A stretch of DNA of 64,000 nucleotides from the NCBI RefSeq assembly GCF_900187445.1, contig NZ_FYEB01000001.1, forward strand, positions 868,001-932,000, read 5' to 3'. The DNA is from Pseudomonas sp. Irchel s3b2. Its GTDB lineage: Bacteria > Pseudomonadota > Gammaproteobacteria > Pseudomonadales > Pseudomonadaceae. Positions within the stretch are counted from its first letter, which is position 1. Each line of letters opens with the position of its first letter. Below the pieces are notes generated by a model. That model did not search any database, was not told where the DNA came from, and saw nothing but the letters and a program-made list of their open reading frames with translations. The position numbers and the translations under genes were made by a program. Positions 8,575 through 18,097 of this stretch are shown one piece after another.

Positions 8575-9900
8575 ATGCAAGTTAAGCGTTTTTTCGCCGC
8601 CGATATGCGTCAGGCCATGAAACTGGTTCGCGATGAGCTGGGCGCCGATGCCGCCATCATCGGCAATCGCCGGATCGCCGGTGGTGTCGAGCTGACGGCT
8701 GCGCTGGACTACAAATTGTCGGCGCTGGCCCCGCGTGTTCCGAACATGGAACTCGAGGACGAACTGCGCAAGACCCAGTCGCGGATCGCTACCGCCCAGG
8801 CCGAACTGAGCCTGCGTGGCGATGGCGAGAGCGACAAAACCACCAACCGCCAATTGTTCGCCGGCCTGCCGTTGACCGCCGCCGAGCCGCTGATCGAACC
8901 GACACTGGCCGAGCCCCGGCGCCCGGCACCCGCGCCTGCCGCAGCGACTGGCGTCGACCCGCGGGCATTCGACTCGATGCGCTTCGAGCTCAACAGCCTG
9001 CGTGAACTGATGGAAGTGCAACTGGGCTCGCTGGCCTGGAATCAGCTGCAAGGCAGCCGTCCGGCCCAGGCCAACCTCTGGCGCCGCCTGCAGCGCATCG
9101 GTCTGTCCGGCCCGCTGTCACGCGATCTATTGGCGCTGATTACTGAAATTGAAGAACCCCGTCAGGCCTGGCGCATGTTGCTCGCCCACTTGGCGCGGAT
9201 GATCGCCACCCCGGAAGTCGAGCCACTGGAAGAGGGCGGCGTGATTGCCATGGTCGGCCCGGCCGGCATGGGCAAGACCACCACGCTGGCCAAGCTCGCG
9301 GCCCGTTACGTGCTCAAGTACGGCGCGCAGAACATTGCGCTGGTGAGCATGGACAGCTACCGCATCGGCGCTCAGGAACAACTCAAGACTCTGGGCCGCA
9401 TCCTCAATGTGTCGGTCACCCACATCGACCCGGGCCAGTCGCTGGTGCAGGCAATGGAGCCTTTGCTGCGCAAACGCGTGGTGCTGATCGATACCGCCGG
9501 CTTGCAGGCCAGCGATCCGGCACTGCGCATGCAGCTCGAAAGCCTGGCCGGACGCGGCATCAAATCAAAAAATTATCTGGTCTTGGCAACCACCAGCCAG
9601 AAACAGGTTCTAACTGCCGCTTATCACAGTTACAAACGTTGCGGCCTTGCCGGCTGCATCCTGACTAAACTGGATGAAACGGCAAGCTTGGGCGAGGTGT
9701 TGAGCCTGGCCATCAGTCATGAGTTGCCGGTGGCGTATCTGACCGATGGCCCGCGGATCCCGGATGATTTGCATCTGCCGCGTCGTCACCAGTTGGTCAG
9801 TCGCGCCGTTAGCGTGCAAATGCAGGAAGAACCCAGCGAAGAAGCCATGGCTGACATGTTCGCTGATATTTACCACAGCCCGACCAAGCAGGTTGGCTGA
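8575..9900 (+). CDS. flhF: Flagellar SRP-like GTPase FlhF
   Basis: FlhF is a GTPase of the SRP family that places the flagellum at the cell pole. It has 441 residues. A basic N-terminal segment is followed by a long, less conserved B region. The NG domain starts near residue 180, with the P-loop GPAGMGKTT at 228-236, then the DTAG and TKLDE nucleotide-binding motifs. It is followed by fleN, which encodes its functional antagonist in flagellar number control. The ATG follows GAGGTAG. Confidence 0.95.
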   Translation: MQVKRFFAADMRQAMKLVRDELGADAAIIGNRRIAGGVELTAALDYKLSALAPRVPNMELEDELRKTQSRIATAQAELSLRGDGESDKTTNRQLFAGLPLTAAEPLIEPTLAEPRRPAPAPAAATGVDPRAFDSMRFELNSLRELMEVQLGSLAWNQLQGSRPAQANLWRRLQRIGLSGPLSRDLLALITEIEEPRQAWRMLLAHLARMIATPEVEPLEEGGVIAMVGPAGMGKTTTLAKLAARYVLKYGAQNIALVSMDSYRIGAQEQLKTLGRILNVSVTHIDPGQSLVQAMEPLLRKRVVLIDTAGLQASDPALRMQLESLAGRGIKSKNYLVLATTSQKQVLTAAYHSYKRCGLAGCILTKLDETASLGEVLSLAISHELPVAYLTDGPRIPDDLHLPRRHQLVSRAVSVQMQEEPSEEAMADMFADIYHSPTKQVG

Positions 9901-9907
9901 GGTATTA

Positions 9908-10015
9908 ATGAACAGTTTTTGTACCTACATCGATGGTCTGCCATGCATTGTTCAGTTGGTGAACGCGCAGCCAGTAATGTGGCCTCCGTCTATGCAAGAC
10001 AAGGTAAAGAAATAA
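9908..10015 (+). CDS. Possible 35-codon leader ORF upstream of fleN
   Basis: An ATG at 9908 sits five bases after a good GAGG ribosome site (9899-9902). It opens 35 codons (MNSFCTYIDGLPCIVQLV onward) that end in TAA one base before the fleN ATG. By contrast, fleN itself has only AAGG, 12 bases away. The layout fits a translated leader that couples to fleN, but no homology is known to me and chance is possible. Confidence 0.35.
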   Translation: MNSFCTYIDGLPCIVQLVNAQPVMWPPSMQDKVKK

Positions 10016-10016
10016 C

Positions 10017-10847
10017 ATGGGCAGCATGCATCCCGTACAGGTGATCGCGGTGACCGGCGGCAAAGGTGGCGTCGGGAAGACTAACGTGTCAGTGAACTTG
10101 TCCCTGGCTCTAGCTGAGCTCGGCCGGCGCGTCATGCTGCTGGATGCCGATCTGGGGCTGGCGAACGTCGACGTCCTGCTGGGACTGACACCCAAACGTA
10201 CCCTGGCCGACGTGATCGAAGGCCGCTGTGAGCTGCGCGACGTGCTGTTGCAAGGGCCTGGCGGTATTCGCATCGTCCCGGCCGCATCCGGCACCCAGAG
10301 CATGGTTCATCTGAGCCCGGCCCAGCATGCCGGCCTGATCCAGGCATTCAGTGACATCGGCGACAACCTCGACGTATTGGTGATCGACACCGCTGCGGGC
10401 ATTGGTGACTCGGTGGTCAGTTTCGTACGCGCAGCGCAAGAAGTACTGCTGGTGGTGTGCGACGAGCCGACCTCGATCACCGACGCCTACGCGCTGATCA
10501 AACTGCTGAATCGCGACTACGGCATGAATCGCTTCCGCGTCCTGGCCAACATGGCCCAGAGCCCGCAAGAAGGCCGCAACCTGTTCGCCAAGTTGACCAA
10601 GGTCACGGATCGTTTCCTCGACGTCGCCTTGCAATACGTCGGTGCGGTGCCTTACGACGAAAGCGTGCGCAAGGCTGTGCAGAAGCAACGTGCCGTCTAC
10701 GAAGCCTTCCCGCGTTCCAAGTGCGCCCTGGCGTTCAAGGCCATTGCACAGAAGGTCGATACCTGGCCGCTGCCGGCCAACCCGCGTGGGCATCTGGAGT
10801 TTTTCGTCGAGCGCCTCGTGCAACAGACCGCAGGACCCGTTCTATGA
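10017..10847 (+). CDS. fleN: Flagellar number regulator FleN (MinD-like ATPase)
   Basis: FleN (FlhG) is a MinD/ParA-type ATPase. It restrains the master regulator FleQ and limits flagella to one or a few at the pole. The 276-residue product opens MGSMHPVQVIAV and has the deviant Walker A motif GGKGGVGKT at 14-22, then LLDADLGLANVDVLLG and VIDTAAGIG. The reading frame is closed by a stop at 10005-10007, so ATG 10017 is the most upstream start; ATG 10026 is also possible. Its stop codon overlaps the fliA start (ATGA at 10844-10847). Confidence 0.95.
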   Translation: MGSMHPVQVIAVTGGKGGVGKTNVSVNLSLALAELGRRVMLLDADLGLANVDVLLGLTPKRTLADVIEGRCELRDVLLQGPGGIRIVPAASGTQSMVHLSPAQHAGLIQAFSDIGDNLDVLVIDTAAGIGDSVVSFVRAAQEVLLVVCDEPTSITDAYALIKLLNRDYGMNRFRVLANMAQSPQEGRNLFAKLTKVTDRFLDVALQYVGAVPYDESVRKAVQKQRAVYEAFPRSKCALAFKAIAQKVDTWPLPANPRGHLEFFVERLVQQTAGPVL

Positions 10848-11584
10848 CAGCCAGCGGTTACAACCTCTACAAGCAGTCGGCACGTGACGCGCAATACGAG
10901 CTGATCGAGCGTTACGCGCCACTGGTCAAACGCATTGCCTACCACTTGCTGGCGCGTTTGCCGGCCAGTGTCCAGGTCGAAGACCTGATCCAGGCCGGGA
11001 TGATCGGCCTGCTTGAAGTTTCCACCAAATACGACGCCAGCAAAGGCGCGAGTTTCGAGACATACGCGGGCATTCGAATCCGCGGCGCGATGCTCGATGA
11101 AGTGCGCAAGGGGGATTGGGCGCCACGTTCGGTTCACCGCAATACCCGCATGGTCAGCGACGCGATTCGCTCGATTGAAGCTAAAACCGGTCGTGACGCT
11201 AAAGATCATGAGGTTGCGGCCGAACTCCAATTGAGCCTCGACGATTATTACGGGATTTTGAACGACACCTTGGGCAGCCGGTTATTCAGTTTCGACGATC
11301 TGTTGCAGGACGGCGAACACGAAGGGCTGCACGAGGATGGCGCCAGTGCTCATCTCGAGCCGTCACGCGATCTGGAAGATGAACGCTTCCAGAAAGCGCT
11401 GGCGGACGCGATTGCCAATTTGCCGGAGCGTGAGCGACTGGTGTTGGCGCTGTACTACGACGAAGAGTTGAATCTCAAGGAAATCGGTGAGGTCCTGGGG
11501 GTCAGCGAATCGCGGGTCAGCCAGTTACACAGCCAGTGCGCGGCCCGTTTGCGGGGGCGTTTGGGGGAGTGGCGAGCGCGCTGA
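10844..11584 (+). CDS. fliA: Flagellar sigma factor FliA (sigma-28)
   Basis: FliA directs RNA polymerase to late flagellar and chemotaxis promoters and is held by FlgM until the hook is finished. The 246-residue product (start MTASGYNLYK) has region 2 (YAPLVKRIAYHLLARLP, then VEDLIQAGMIGLLE), region 3, and region 4 (LPERERLVLALYYDEELNLK, then LGVSESRVSQLHSQ). The open frame continues upstream, but this ATG overlaps the fleN stop and matches the family start. Confidence 0.96.
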   Translation: MTASGYNLYKQSARDAQYELIERYAPLVKRIAYHLLARLPASVQVEDLIQAGMIGLLEVSTKYDASKGASFETYAGIRIRGAMLDEVRKGDWAPRSVHRNTRMVSDAIRSIEAKTGRDAKDHEVAAELQLSLDDYYGILNDTLGSRLFSFDDLLQDGEHEGLHEDGASAHLEPSRDLEDERFQKALADAIANLPERERLVLALYYDEELNLKEIGEVLGVSESRVSQLHSQCAARLRGRLGEWRAR

Positions 11585-11587
11585 CAG

Positions 11588-11664
11588 GCAGTGTGGGGAC
11601 ACTGCGAACGAGATTGGTACGGCATTTTGCTGTACCCGTCACGGCCCGTTGTAATCCATACAAC
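11588..11664 (+). promoter_or_regulatory. Three consecutive hairpins in the fliA-cheY gap
   Basis: GCAGTGT/ACACTGC (11588-11605, GGGG loop), GGTACGGCA/TGCTGTACC (11616-11636, one mismatch) and GTTGTA/TACAAC (11648-11664) follow one another in the 156-base gap. None ends in a T-run, so they are not classic terminators. They could modulate read-through or protect mRNA ends. Confidence 0.45.
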
Positions 11665-11740
11665 TGTTGAGTGTTACGCCGAATTGATTGAACGGCGCGT
11701 TCAGGTGCTGCGCGCGTTTTAAGACTGCTTGGAGGTCGAA

Positions 11741-12124
11741 TTGGACAAGAATATGAAAATCCTCATCGTTGATGACTTCTCGACGATGCGGCGGATCATA
11801 AAAAACCTGTTGCGTGACCTTGGGTTCACCAACACGGTCGAGGCGGATGACGGTATTACCGCGATTCCGGTCCTCAACAGCGGGAGCATCGACTTTCTGG
11901 TAACGGACTGGAACATGCCCGGCATGACCGGTATTGATCTGCTGCGCCACGTGCGTGCCGATGAAAAACTCAAACACCTGCCGGTGTTGATGGTCACGGC
12001 CGAAGCCAAGCGCGAGCAAATCATCGAAGCCGCTCAGGCGGGTGTGAACGGTTATGTGGTCAAGCCATTCACGGCTCAGGCGTTGAAAGACAAGATTGAA
12101 AAGATCTTCGAACGCATCGGTTGA
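11741..12124 (+). CDS. cheY: Chemotaxis response regulator CheY
   Basis: CheY is the single-domain response regulator that carries the signal from CheA to FliM. I chose the TTG at 11741 ([10 protein letters not shown], 127 residues) because GGAGG at 11731-11735 is five bases upstream. The ATG at 11753 would be 17 bases away and would give the 123-residue MKILIVDD form, which matches the family better. The acidic pair is D11/D12 and the phosphorylated aspartate is D56 ([11 protein letters not shown]). The Thr and Lys switch residues lie in MVTAEA and VVKPF. It is followed by cheZ. Confidence 0.93.
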   Translation: MDKNMKILIVDDFSTMRRIIKNLLRDLGFTNTVEADDGITAIPVLNSGSIDFLVTDWNMPGMTGIDLLRHVRADEKLKHLPVLMVTAEAKREQIIEAAQAGVNGYVVKPFTAQALKDKIEKIFERIG

Positions 12125-12154
12125 TGTGCAAAGCCAGTCCGTCACGGGGGAGCT

Positions 12155-12943
12155 ATGGAGCATAACGAATCTTCACAGGGCGATTTCGAGTCAACCCTGA
12201 AAAAACACGCGGTCGAACTGGTCGAGAGCCTTGAAAAAGGCAGGTTCGGCGACGCTGTGCAACTGATCCATGAGCTCAACCAGACCCGTGACCGCGGCCT
12301 GTACCAGGAAGTGGGCAAGCTCACCCGCGAGCTGCATAGCGCGATCGTCAATTTCCAGATTGACCCGCACATGCCGCAAGCCGAGGAAGTGTCTCAGATC
12401 ACGGATGCCACCGAGCGCCTGGGGTATGTGGTCAAGCTTACCGAGGCCGCGGCCAACCGCACCATGGACCTGGTGGAAAACGCCACGCCGCTGATCAACA
12501 GCCTGAGCGACGAAGCTCAGGCGCTGAGCACGGATTGGGGACGGTTCATGCGTCGCGAAGTCGGGGCTGAAGAGTTCCGCGAACTGGCTCGGCGGGTCGA
12601 TGGTTTCCTGACCCGCAGCAGTGAAGACAACCGCATCGTGTCGAGCAACCTCAACGACATTCTGCTGGCTCAGGATTACCAGGACCTCACCGGTCAGGTG
12701 ATCAAGCGCGTGACCCAATTGGTCACCGAAGTTGAAAGCAACCTGCTCAAGCTCGTGCTCATGGCCAGTCAGGTCGACCGCTTTGCGGGTATCGAACATG
12801 ACCGTGAAGCGATGCTGGCTGAAAAAGATCCGCAAAAACATCTCTCTCAGGGTGAAGGTCCGCAGATTCATGCCGATAAAAGAGAAGACGTTGTGTCCGG
12901 TCAGGACGATGTGGACGATTTGTTATCCAGCCTAGGATTTTAG
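12155..12943 (+). CDS. cheZ: CheY-P phosphatase CheZ
   Basis: CheZ removes phosphate from CheY-P. It has 262 residues and is mostly long helices forming a four-helix bundle. The catalytic segment is ILLAQDYQDLTGQVIKRV, with the Asp and Gln of the family. The C-terminal tail ends GQDDVDDLLSSLGF (249-262), the known CheY-docking peptide of CheZ proteins. The ATG follows GGGGGAGCT. It lies between cheY and cheA in one transcription unit. Confidence 0.94.
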   Translation: MEHNESSQGDFESTLKKHAVELVESLEKGRFGDAVQLIHELNQTRDRGLYQEVGKLTRELHSAIVNFQIDPHMPQAEEVSQITDATERLGYVVKLTEAAANRTMDLVENATPLINSLSDEAQALSTDWGRFMRREVGAEEFRELARRVDGFLTRSSEDNRIVSSNLNDILLAQDYQDLTGQVIKRVTQLVTEVESNLLKLVLMASQVDRFAGIEHDREAMLAEKDPQKHLSQGEGPQIHADKREDVVSGQDDVDDLLSSLGF

Positions 12944-12978
12944 ATTTTTAGCATTTTAGGTTTTTTAGGTTTTTAGAC
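12934..12978 (+). repeat. Run of TTTTAG-type repeats between cheZ and cheA
   Basis: Five near-repeats of ATTTTAG, ATTTTTAG, CATTTTAGG, TTTTTTAGG and TTTTTAG cover the last codons of cheZ and most of the 53-base gap, just before the CAGGAG ribosome site of cheA. The stretch is strikingly T-rich for this genome and is prone to slippage. Confidence 0.6.
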
Positions 12979-12996
12979 CTCAGGAGCACCCCCTTA

Positions 12997-15228
12997 ATGA
13001 GCTTCGGCGCCGATGAAGAGATCCTTCAGGATTTCCTGGTTGAGGCCGGCGAGATTCTAGAGCAACTGTCCGAACAGCTGGTCGAACTTGAAAGCCGACC
13101 GGATGATGCGGATTTGCTCAATGCAATTTTTCGCGGTTTTCACACTGTAAAAGGGGGCGCCGGCTTCCTCCAGCTCAACGAACTGGTGGAGTGCTGTCAC
13201 ATCGCCGAGAACGTGTTCGACATCCTGCGCAAGGGTGAACGACGCGTCGACTCGGAACTGATGGACGTGGTTCTTGAAGCACTGGACGCGGTGAACGGCA
13301 TGTTCAGCGAAGTCCGCGAACGCAGCCCGATCACGGCTGCCGCGCCTGAATTGCTCGCCGCTCTGGCCCGCTTGGCCGAGCCGCAAAGCGCCGATGAGGC
13401 GGCACCGGTCGCTGAGGTGGTGCAAGAGCCTGCCGCTGAAAGCGAATCAGGTGACATCACCGATAACGAATTCGAACAACTGCTGGACTCGCTGAACGCC
13501 GTCAAGGCCCAGGCTGAGGCGCCTTTGGTTGCTCCGCCTGCCGACGATGCGGCGACAAGCGACGAAATCACCGATGCCGAGTTCGAGTCGTTGCTCGATC
13601 AACTGCATGGCAAGGGCCAGTTCGCCGCCGATGCAATAGTCGCAGCGCCCGCCGCACCGGCTGCCCCGAAAGCGGCAGGCGACAGCTCCGACATCACCGA
13701 CGACGAGTTCGAAGCACTGCTCGACCAACTGCACGGCAAAGGCAACTTTGCAGTCGATGCGCTGGAATCGGCGATTGCTTCGGTGCCGGCCCCGGCTGCG
13801 CCAACCGCCGCCGCGGCCGGCAGCGATCTGATCTCCGATCACGAGTTCGAATCGCTGCTCGACGAATTGCACGGCAAAGGCAAATTCACTGAAGTGGGCA
13901 CAGGTTCTGCTGTTTCTGCAGTAGCAACCCCAGTCGCCAAGGCACCTGTCGCCAAAGCGCCTGAACCAAAAGCCCAAGCGCCCAAGCCTGCTGCCGCTGC
14001 TGCACCGGCGCCTGCCCGTGCCCCGGCTGCGCCACCAGCGGAAAAACCGGCCAGCGAAGCGGAGACTACCGTGCGGGTCGATACCGCGCGTCTCGACGAA
14101 ATCATGAACATGGTCGGCGAGTTGGTACTGGTGCGTAACCGCCTGGTCCGTCTGGGTCTCAACAGCGGCGATGAAGCCATGTCCAAGGCCGTGTCGAACC
14201 TCGACGTGGTCACGGCCGACCTGCAAACCGCGGTCATGAAGACCCGGATGCAACCGATCAAGAAAGTCTTCGGGCGCTTCCCGCGCCTGGTTCGCGACCT
14301 GGCTCGCCAGCTCAAGAAAGAGATCAACCTGGAACTGGTCGGCGAAGAAACCGACCTCGACAAGAACCTCGTCGAGGCCCTGGCCGACCCGCTGGTCCAC
14401 CTGGTTCGCAACTCGGTCGACCACGGCATCGAAGAGCCGGCTGATCGCGAAGCGATGGGCAAGCCTCGCAGCGGTAAGGTGATCCTGTCCGCGGAACAGG
14501 AAGGCGATCACATCCTGCTGTCCATCTCCGATGATGGCAAAGGTATGGACGCCGATGTTCTGCGCGGTATCGCCGTGAAGAAAGGCCTGATGGACAAGGA
14601 TGCAGCGGACCGTCTCAGCGAGTCGGATTGCTTCAACCTGATCTTCGCGCCGGGGTTCTCGACCAAGACCGAGATTTCCGACGTCTCCGGGCGCGGCGTG
14701 GGCATGGACGTGGTGAAAACCAAGATCGCCCAGCTCAACGGCACCATCAATATCTACTCGACCAAGGGCAAGGGCTCGAAGATCGTCATCAAGGTCCCGT
14801 TGACCCTGGCGATCATGCCGACGCTGATGGTCATGCTCGGCAACCAGGCGTTCGCGTTCCCGCTGGTGAACGTCAACGAGATCTTCCACCTCGACCTGTC
14901 GCGCACCAACGTGGTGGACGGCCAGGAAGTGGTGATCGTGCGGGACAAGGCGCTGCCCCTGTTCTACCTCAAGCGCTGGCTGGTCAGCTCCGCCGCTCAT
15001 GAAGAGCAGCGCGAAGGCCATGTGGTGATCCTTTCGGTGGGCACTCAGCGGATCGGCTTCGTCGTCGATCAACTGGTGGGCCAGGAAGAAGTGGTCATCA
15101 AGCCATTGGGCAAAATGCTCCAGGGAACCCCGGGCATGTCCGGCGCCACCATCACCGGTGACGGCCGCATTGCGCTGATTCTCGATGTGCCGAGCATGCT
15201 CAAGCGTTACGCCGCGCGGCGTATTTGA
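12997..15228 (+). CDS. cheA: Chemotaxis histidine kinase CheA
   Basis: CheA autophosphorylates and passes phosphate to CheY and CheB. The 743 residues contain an Hpt (P1) domain with H49 ([11 protein letters not shown]), dimerisation P3 from about 360, the ATPase domain P4 ([29 protein letters not shown]) and a CheW-like P5 at the end. In place of a clear P2 domain there is an Ala/Pro-rich linker (130-355). It carries four copies of an acidic motif: [30 protein letters not shown] and [10 protein letters not shown], the last three continuing as DQLHGKG or DELHGKG. The motif resembles known CheY-docking peptides. The ATG follows CAGGAG. Confidence 0.96.
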   Translation: MSFGADEEILQDFLVEAGEILEQLSEQLVELESRPDDADLLNAIFRGFHTVKGGAGFLQLNELVECCHIAENVFDILRKGERRVDSELMDVVLEALDAVNGMFSEVRERSPITAAAPELLAALARLAEPQSADEAAPVAEVVQEPAAESESGDITDNEFEQLLDSLNAVKAQAEAPLVAPPADDAATSDEITDAEFESLLDQLHGKGQFAADAIVAAPAAPAAPKAAGDSSDITDDEFEALLDQLHGKGNFAVDALESAIASVPAPAAPTAAAAGSDLISDHEFESLLDELHGKGKFTEVGTGSAVSAVATPVAKAPVAKAPEPKAQAPKPAAAAAPAPARAPAAPPAEKPASEAETTVRVDTARLDEIMNMVGELVLVRNRLVRLGLNSGDEAMSKAVSNLDVVTADLQTAVMKTRMQPIKKVFGRFPRLVRDLARQLKKEINLELVGEETDLDKNLVEALADPLVHLVRNSVDHGIEEPADREAMGKPRSGKVILSAEQEGDHILLSISDDGKGMDADVLRGIAVKKGLMDKDAADRLSESDCFNLIFAPGFSTKTEISDVSGRGVGMDVVKTKIAQLNGTINIYSTKGKGSKIVIKVPLTLAIMPTLMVMLGNQAFAFPLVNVNEIFHLDLSRTNVVDGQEVVIVRDKALPLFYLKRWLVSSAAHEEQREGHVVILSVGTQRIGFVVDQLVGQEEVVIKPLGKMLQGTPGMSGATITGDGRIALILDVPSMLKRYAARRI
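13453..13887 (+). repeat. Four in-frame peptide repeats in the CheA linker
   Basis: Repeat units lie at residues 153-166, 190-209, 232-251 and 279-297 of CheA, spaced by Ala/Pro-rich sequence. The consensus is [IL][TS]D-x-EFE-x-LLD-x-L, followed by HGKG-x-F in the last three. Periodicity is about 40-47 residues. The first unit is diverged and lacks HGKG. Confidence 0.85.
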
Positions 15229-15277
15229 TTCTGCGGGAGCGGGGCGACTGAGCCTCGCCCCGTCTAACGGAGTGTTT

Positions 15278-16405
15278 ATGGCAGTCAAAGTCCTGGTGGT
15301 GGACGATTCGGGGTTTTTCCGCCGCCGCGTCTCGGAAATTCTTTCAGCGGATTCGAATATCCAGGTCGTCGGTACGGCGACCAACGGCAAAGAGGCGATC
15401 GATCAGGCCCTGGCCCTCAAGCCAGACGTGATCACCATGGACTACGAGATGCCGATGATGGACGGCATCACCGCAGTGCGGCACATCATGCAGCGCTGCC
15501 CGACCCCGGTGTTGATGTTCTCCTCGCTGACTCACGAAGGCGCGCGGGTCACCCTCGATGCGCTGGACGCCGGCGCGGTGGACTTCCTGCCGAAGAATTT
15601 CGAAGACATCTCCCGTAACCCGGAGAAGGTCAAGCAACTGCTGTGCGAGAAGATTCTGAGCATCTCGCGCAGTAACCGTCGTGTCAGCGCCTACAGCGCC
15701 CCGGCCCCGGTGGCTGCGCCAGCCCCGACGCCTGCGCCTTCGAGCGTCAGCAGCTACGGCAGCAGCGCGCCCGCGCGTCCGGCACCGGCACCGATTCCGG
15801 CTCGCAGCCATGCATCACCGTCGTCTCCGGCACCGAAACGAAAAGCTTACAAACTGGTCGCCATCGGTACTTCCACCGGTGGCCCGGTTGCCCTGCAACG
15901 GGTACTGACGCAGTTGCCGGCCAACTTCCCGGCACCGCTCGTGTTGATCCAGCACATGCCGGCAGCCTTCACCAAGGCCTTCGCCGAGCGTCTGGACAAG
16001 CTGTGCCGCATCAGCGTCAAGGAAGCCGAGGATGGCGACATCCTGCGTCCGGGCCTGGCGCTGCTGGCTCCGGGCGGCAAGCAAATGATGATCGATAGCC
16101 GTGGCGCGGTGAAAATCCTGCCGGGCGATGAACGTCTGAACTACAAGCCGTGCGTGGACATCACCTTCGGTTCCGCGGCCAAATCCTACGGCGACAAAGT
16201 TCTGGCGGTGGTACTGACGGGCATGGGCGCCGACGGTCGCGAAGGCGCGCGTCTGCTCAGGCAGGGCGGCAGTGCGATCTGGGCCCAGGATGAAGCCAGC
16301 TGCGTGATCTACGGCATGCCAATGGCAATCGTCAAAGCCGAGCTCGCGGACGCGGTGTACAGCCTGGACGATATCGGCCGGCATCTGGTCGAGGCGTGCC
16401 TCTGA
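15278..16405 (+). CDS. cheB: Chemotaxis methylesterase/glutaminase CheB
   Basis: CheB demethylates receptor glutamates for adaptation. The 375-residue protein has an N-terminal receiver domain with D55 (ITMDYEMP). A Pro/Ala-rich linker (about 140-188) follows, then a methylesterase domain with catalytic S199 (AIGTSTGGP), H226 (LIQHMP) and the aspartate region [11 protein letters not shown] used the ATG at 15278 after ACGGAG; the open frame continues upstream without homology. The stop overlaps the motC start by one base. Confidence 0.95.
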   Translation: MAVKVLVVDDSGFFRRRVSEILSADSNIQVVGTATNGKEAIDQALALKPDVITMDYEMPMMDGITAVRHIMQRCPTPVLMFSSLTHEGARVTLDALDAGAVDFLPKNFEDISRNPEKVKQLLCEKILSISRSNRRVSAYSAPAPVAAPAPTPAPSSVSSYGSSAPARPAPAPIPARSHASPSSPAPKRKAYKLVAIGTSTGGPVALQRVLTQLPANFPAPLVLIQHMPAAFTKAFAERLDKLCRISVKEAEDGDILRPGLALLAPGGKQMMIDSRGAVKILPGDERLNYKPCVDITFGSAAKSYGDKVLAVVLTGMGADGREGARLLRQGGSAIWAQDEASCVIYGMPMAIVKAELADAVYSLDDIGRHLVEACL

Positions 16406-17145
16406 TGGATGTCCTCAGCCTTATCGGGATCATCATGGCGTTCGTCGCCATCATTGGCGGCAACTACCTTGAAGGCGGTCACCTCGGCGCGCTGGCCAAC
16501 GGCCCGGCAGCGTTGATCGTGCTCGGCGGGACCATCGGCGCCGCGCTGCTGCAATCGCCGATGAGCGCCTTCAAACGCGCCATGCAGATTCTCGCCTGGA
16601 TTCTGTTTCCACCGCGCGTGGACCTGGCCGGCGGCATTGATCGCGTAGTGAACTGGAGCCTGACCGCCCGCAAGGAAGGTTTGCTCGGTCTGGAAGGGGT
16701 GGCCGACGCCGAACCCGACAGCTATTCACGCAAAGGTCTGCAACTGCTGGTGGACGGCGCTGAGCCGGAAGCGATTCGCAGCATTCTGGAAGTGGATTTC
16801 TACACCCAGGAAAGCCGCGACATCGAAGCCGCCAAAGTCTTTGAAAGCATGGGCGGCTACGCGCCGACCATCGGCATCATCGGTGCGGTGATGGGTCTGA
16901 TCCACGTCATGGGCAACTTGGCCGATCCATCGCAACTGGGCAGCGGCATTGCCGTCGCCTTCGTCGCCACCATCTATGGGGTGGCCAGTGCCAACCTGAT
17001 GCTGCTGCCGATTGCCGCCAAGCTCAAGTCCATCGCGTTGCGGCAGTCGCGTTATCGCGAGATGTTGCTGGAAGGAATTCTGTCGATCGCCGAAGGTGAA
17101 AACCCTCGCTCTATCGAGTTGAAGCTTCAGGGCTTCATGGATTGA
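16405..17145 (+). CDS. motC: Flagellar stator protein MotC (MotA family)
   Basis: MotC is the proton-channel subunit of the second Pseudomonas stator, MotCD, used for swarming and high load. It has 246 residues, and starts [20 protein letters not shown]. Membrane helices are at the N-terminus (two) and at about 150-175 and 180-205 (PTIGIIGAVMGLIHVMGN). The MotA cytoplasmic loop lies between them. The ATG overlaps the cheB stop (TGATG). motD follows after 15 bases. Confidence 0.93.
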   Translation: MDVLSLIGIIMAFVAIIGGNYLEGGHLGALANGPAALIVLGGTIGAALLQSPMSAFKRAMQILAWILFPPRVDLAGGIDRVVNWSLTARKEGLLGLEGVADAEPDSYSRKGLQLLVDGAEPEAIRSILEVDFYTQESRDIEAAKVFESMGGYAPTIGIIGAVMGLIHVMGNLADPSQLGSGIAVAFVATIYGVASANLMLLPIAAKLKSIALRQSRYREMLLEGILSIAEGENPRSIELKLQGFMD

Positions 17146-17160
17146 TGGGGGAAATGGATT

Positions 17161-18054
17161 ATGGCTCGTCGTCGGCAACCTGAAGAACACGTAAACCACG
17201 AACGCTGGCTCGTTTCCTATGCCGACTTCATCACCTTGCTGTTCGCTTTTTTCGTGGTGATGTACTCGATTTCTTCGATCAACGAAGGCAAGTACAAGAT
17301 CATTTCCGAGGCGTTGATCGGAGTGTTTACCGATTCCGACCGCGCCCTCAAGCCGATCCCGATTGGTGACGAGCGACCGAAGACCGTGACCCCGGCCAAG
17401 CCACTGGTCAAGGACAGCGAACAGATCGACGCTGGCATCGCCCAGGCCGCCAATGATCCGCTCAAAAGCATTGCCGATGACATCAGCGCGGCGTTCGGCG
17501 ACTTGATCAGCTCCAACCAGATGACCGTGCGCGGCAATGAGTTGTGGGTCGAGATCGAGCTCAATTCCAGCCTGTTGTTCGGCAGTGGCGATGCCATGCC
17601 CAGCGACATCGCGTTCAGCATCATCGACAAGGTCGCTGCGATCCTGAAGCCGTTCGACAACCCGATCCACGTCGAAGGCTTCACCGACGATCAGCCGATC
17701 CGCACCGCGCAATACCCGACCAACTGGGAGCTGTCCTCGGCCCGTTCGGCAAGCATCGTGCGCATGCTGGCGATGCAGGGCGTGAACCCCGGTCGTCTGG
17801 CGTCGGTGGGTTACGGCGAGTTCCAGCCGGTGGCCAACAACGCCACAGCCGAAGGCCGGGCGCGCAACCGCAGGGTGGTGCTGGTAGTTTCACGCAATCT
17901 CGATGTACGCCGCAGCCTCACCGGTACCGGAACCGCCAATGCACAACCGGATGCCGCGTTGAAGCGGGCTGGCACACAAACTGCACCGGCTCCGGTCAAG
18001 TCGCCGGGACGAGAGAGTGCCGTCAATTCTCCGTCACCCGCATTAATACGTTGA
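17161..18054 (+). CDS. motD: Flagellar stator protein MotD (MotB family)
   Basis: MotD anchors the MotCD stator to peptidoglycan. It has 297 residues. The single N-terminal membrane helix carries the proton-binding aspartate in SYADFITLLFAFFVVMYS. The OmpA-like peptidoglycan-binding domain spans about 140-245 (VEGFTDDQPI, then GRARNRRVVLVV). The last 40 residues are a Pro/Ala-rich tail. It is paired with motC. Confidence 0.94.
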   Translation: MARRRQPEEHVNHERWLVSYADFITLLFAFFVVMYSISSINEGKYKIISEALIGVFTDSDRALKPIPIGDERPKTVTPAKPLVKDSEQIDAGIAQAANDPLKSIADDISAAFGDLISSNQMTVRGNELWVEIELNSSLLFGSGDAMPSDIAFSIIDKVAAILKPFDNPIHVEGFTDDQPIRTAQYPTNWELSSARSASIVRMLAMQGVNPGRLASVGYGEFQPVANNATAEGRARNRRVVLVVSRNLDVRRSLTGTGTANAQPDAALKRAGTQTAPAPVKSPGRESAVNSPSPALIR

Positions 18055-18097
18055 GCTATTTCTCGGTCGACCTTTTCGACCGGGAGGAACAATCCGA

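Noticed and set aside
11615..11632. Possible sigma-54 promoter upstream of cheY (TTGGTACGGCATTTTGCT)
   Set aside because: The GG-GC spacing is one base too long for RpoN, and the same bases form a hairpin.
13447..15390. Long minus-strand frame opposite cheA (647 codons)
   Set aside because: It is the codon-bias shadow of cheA, with His/Gln/Arg-rich nonsense sequence and no family match.
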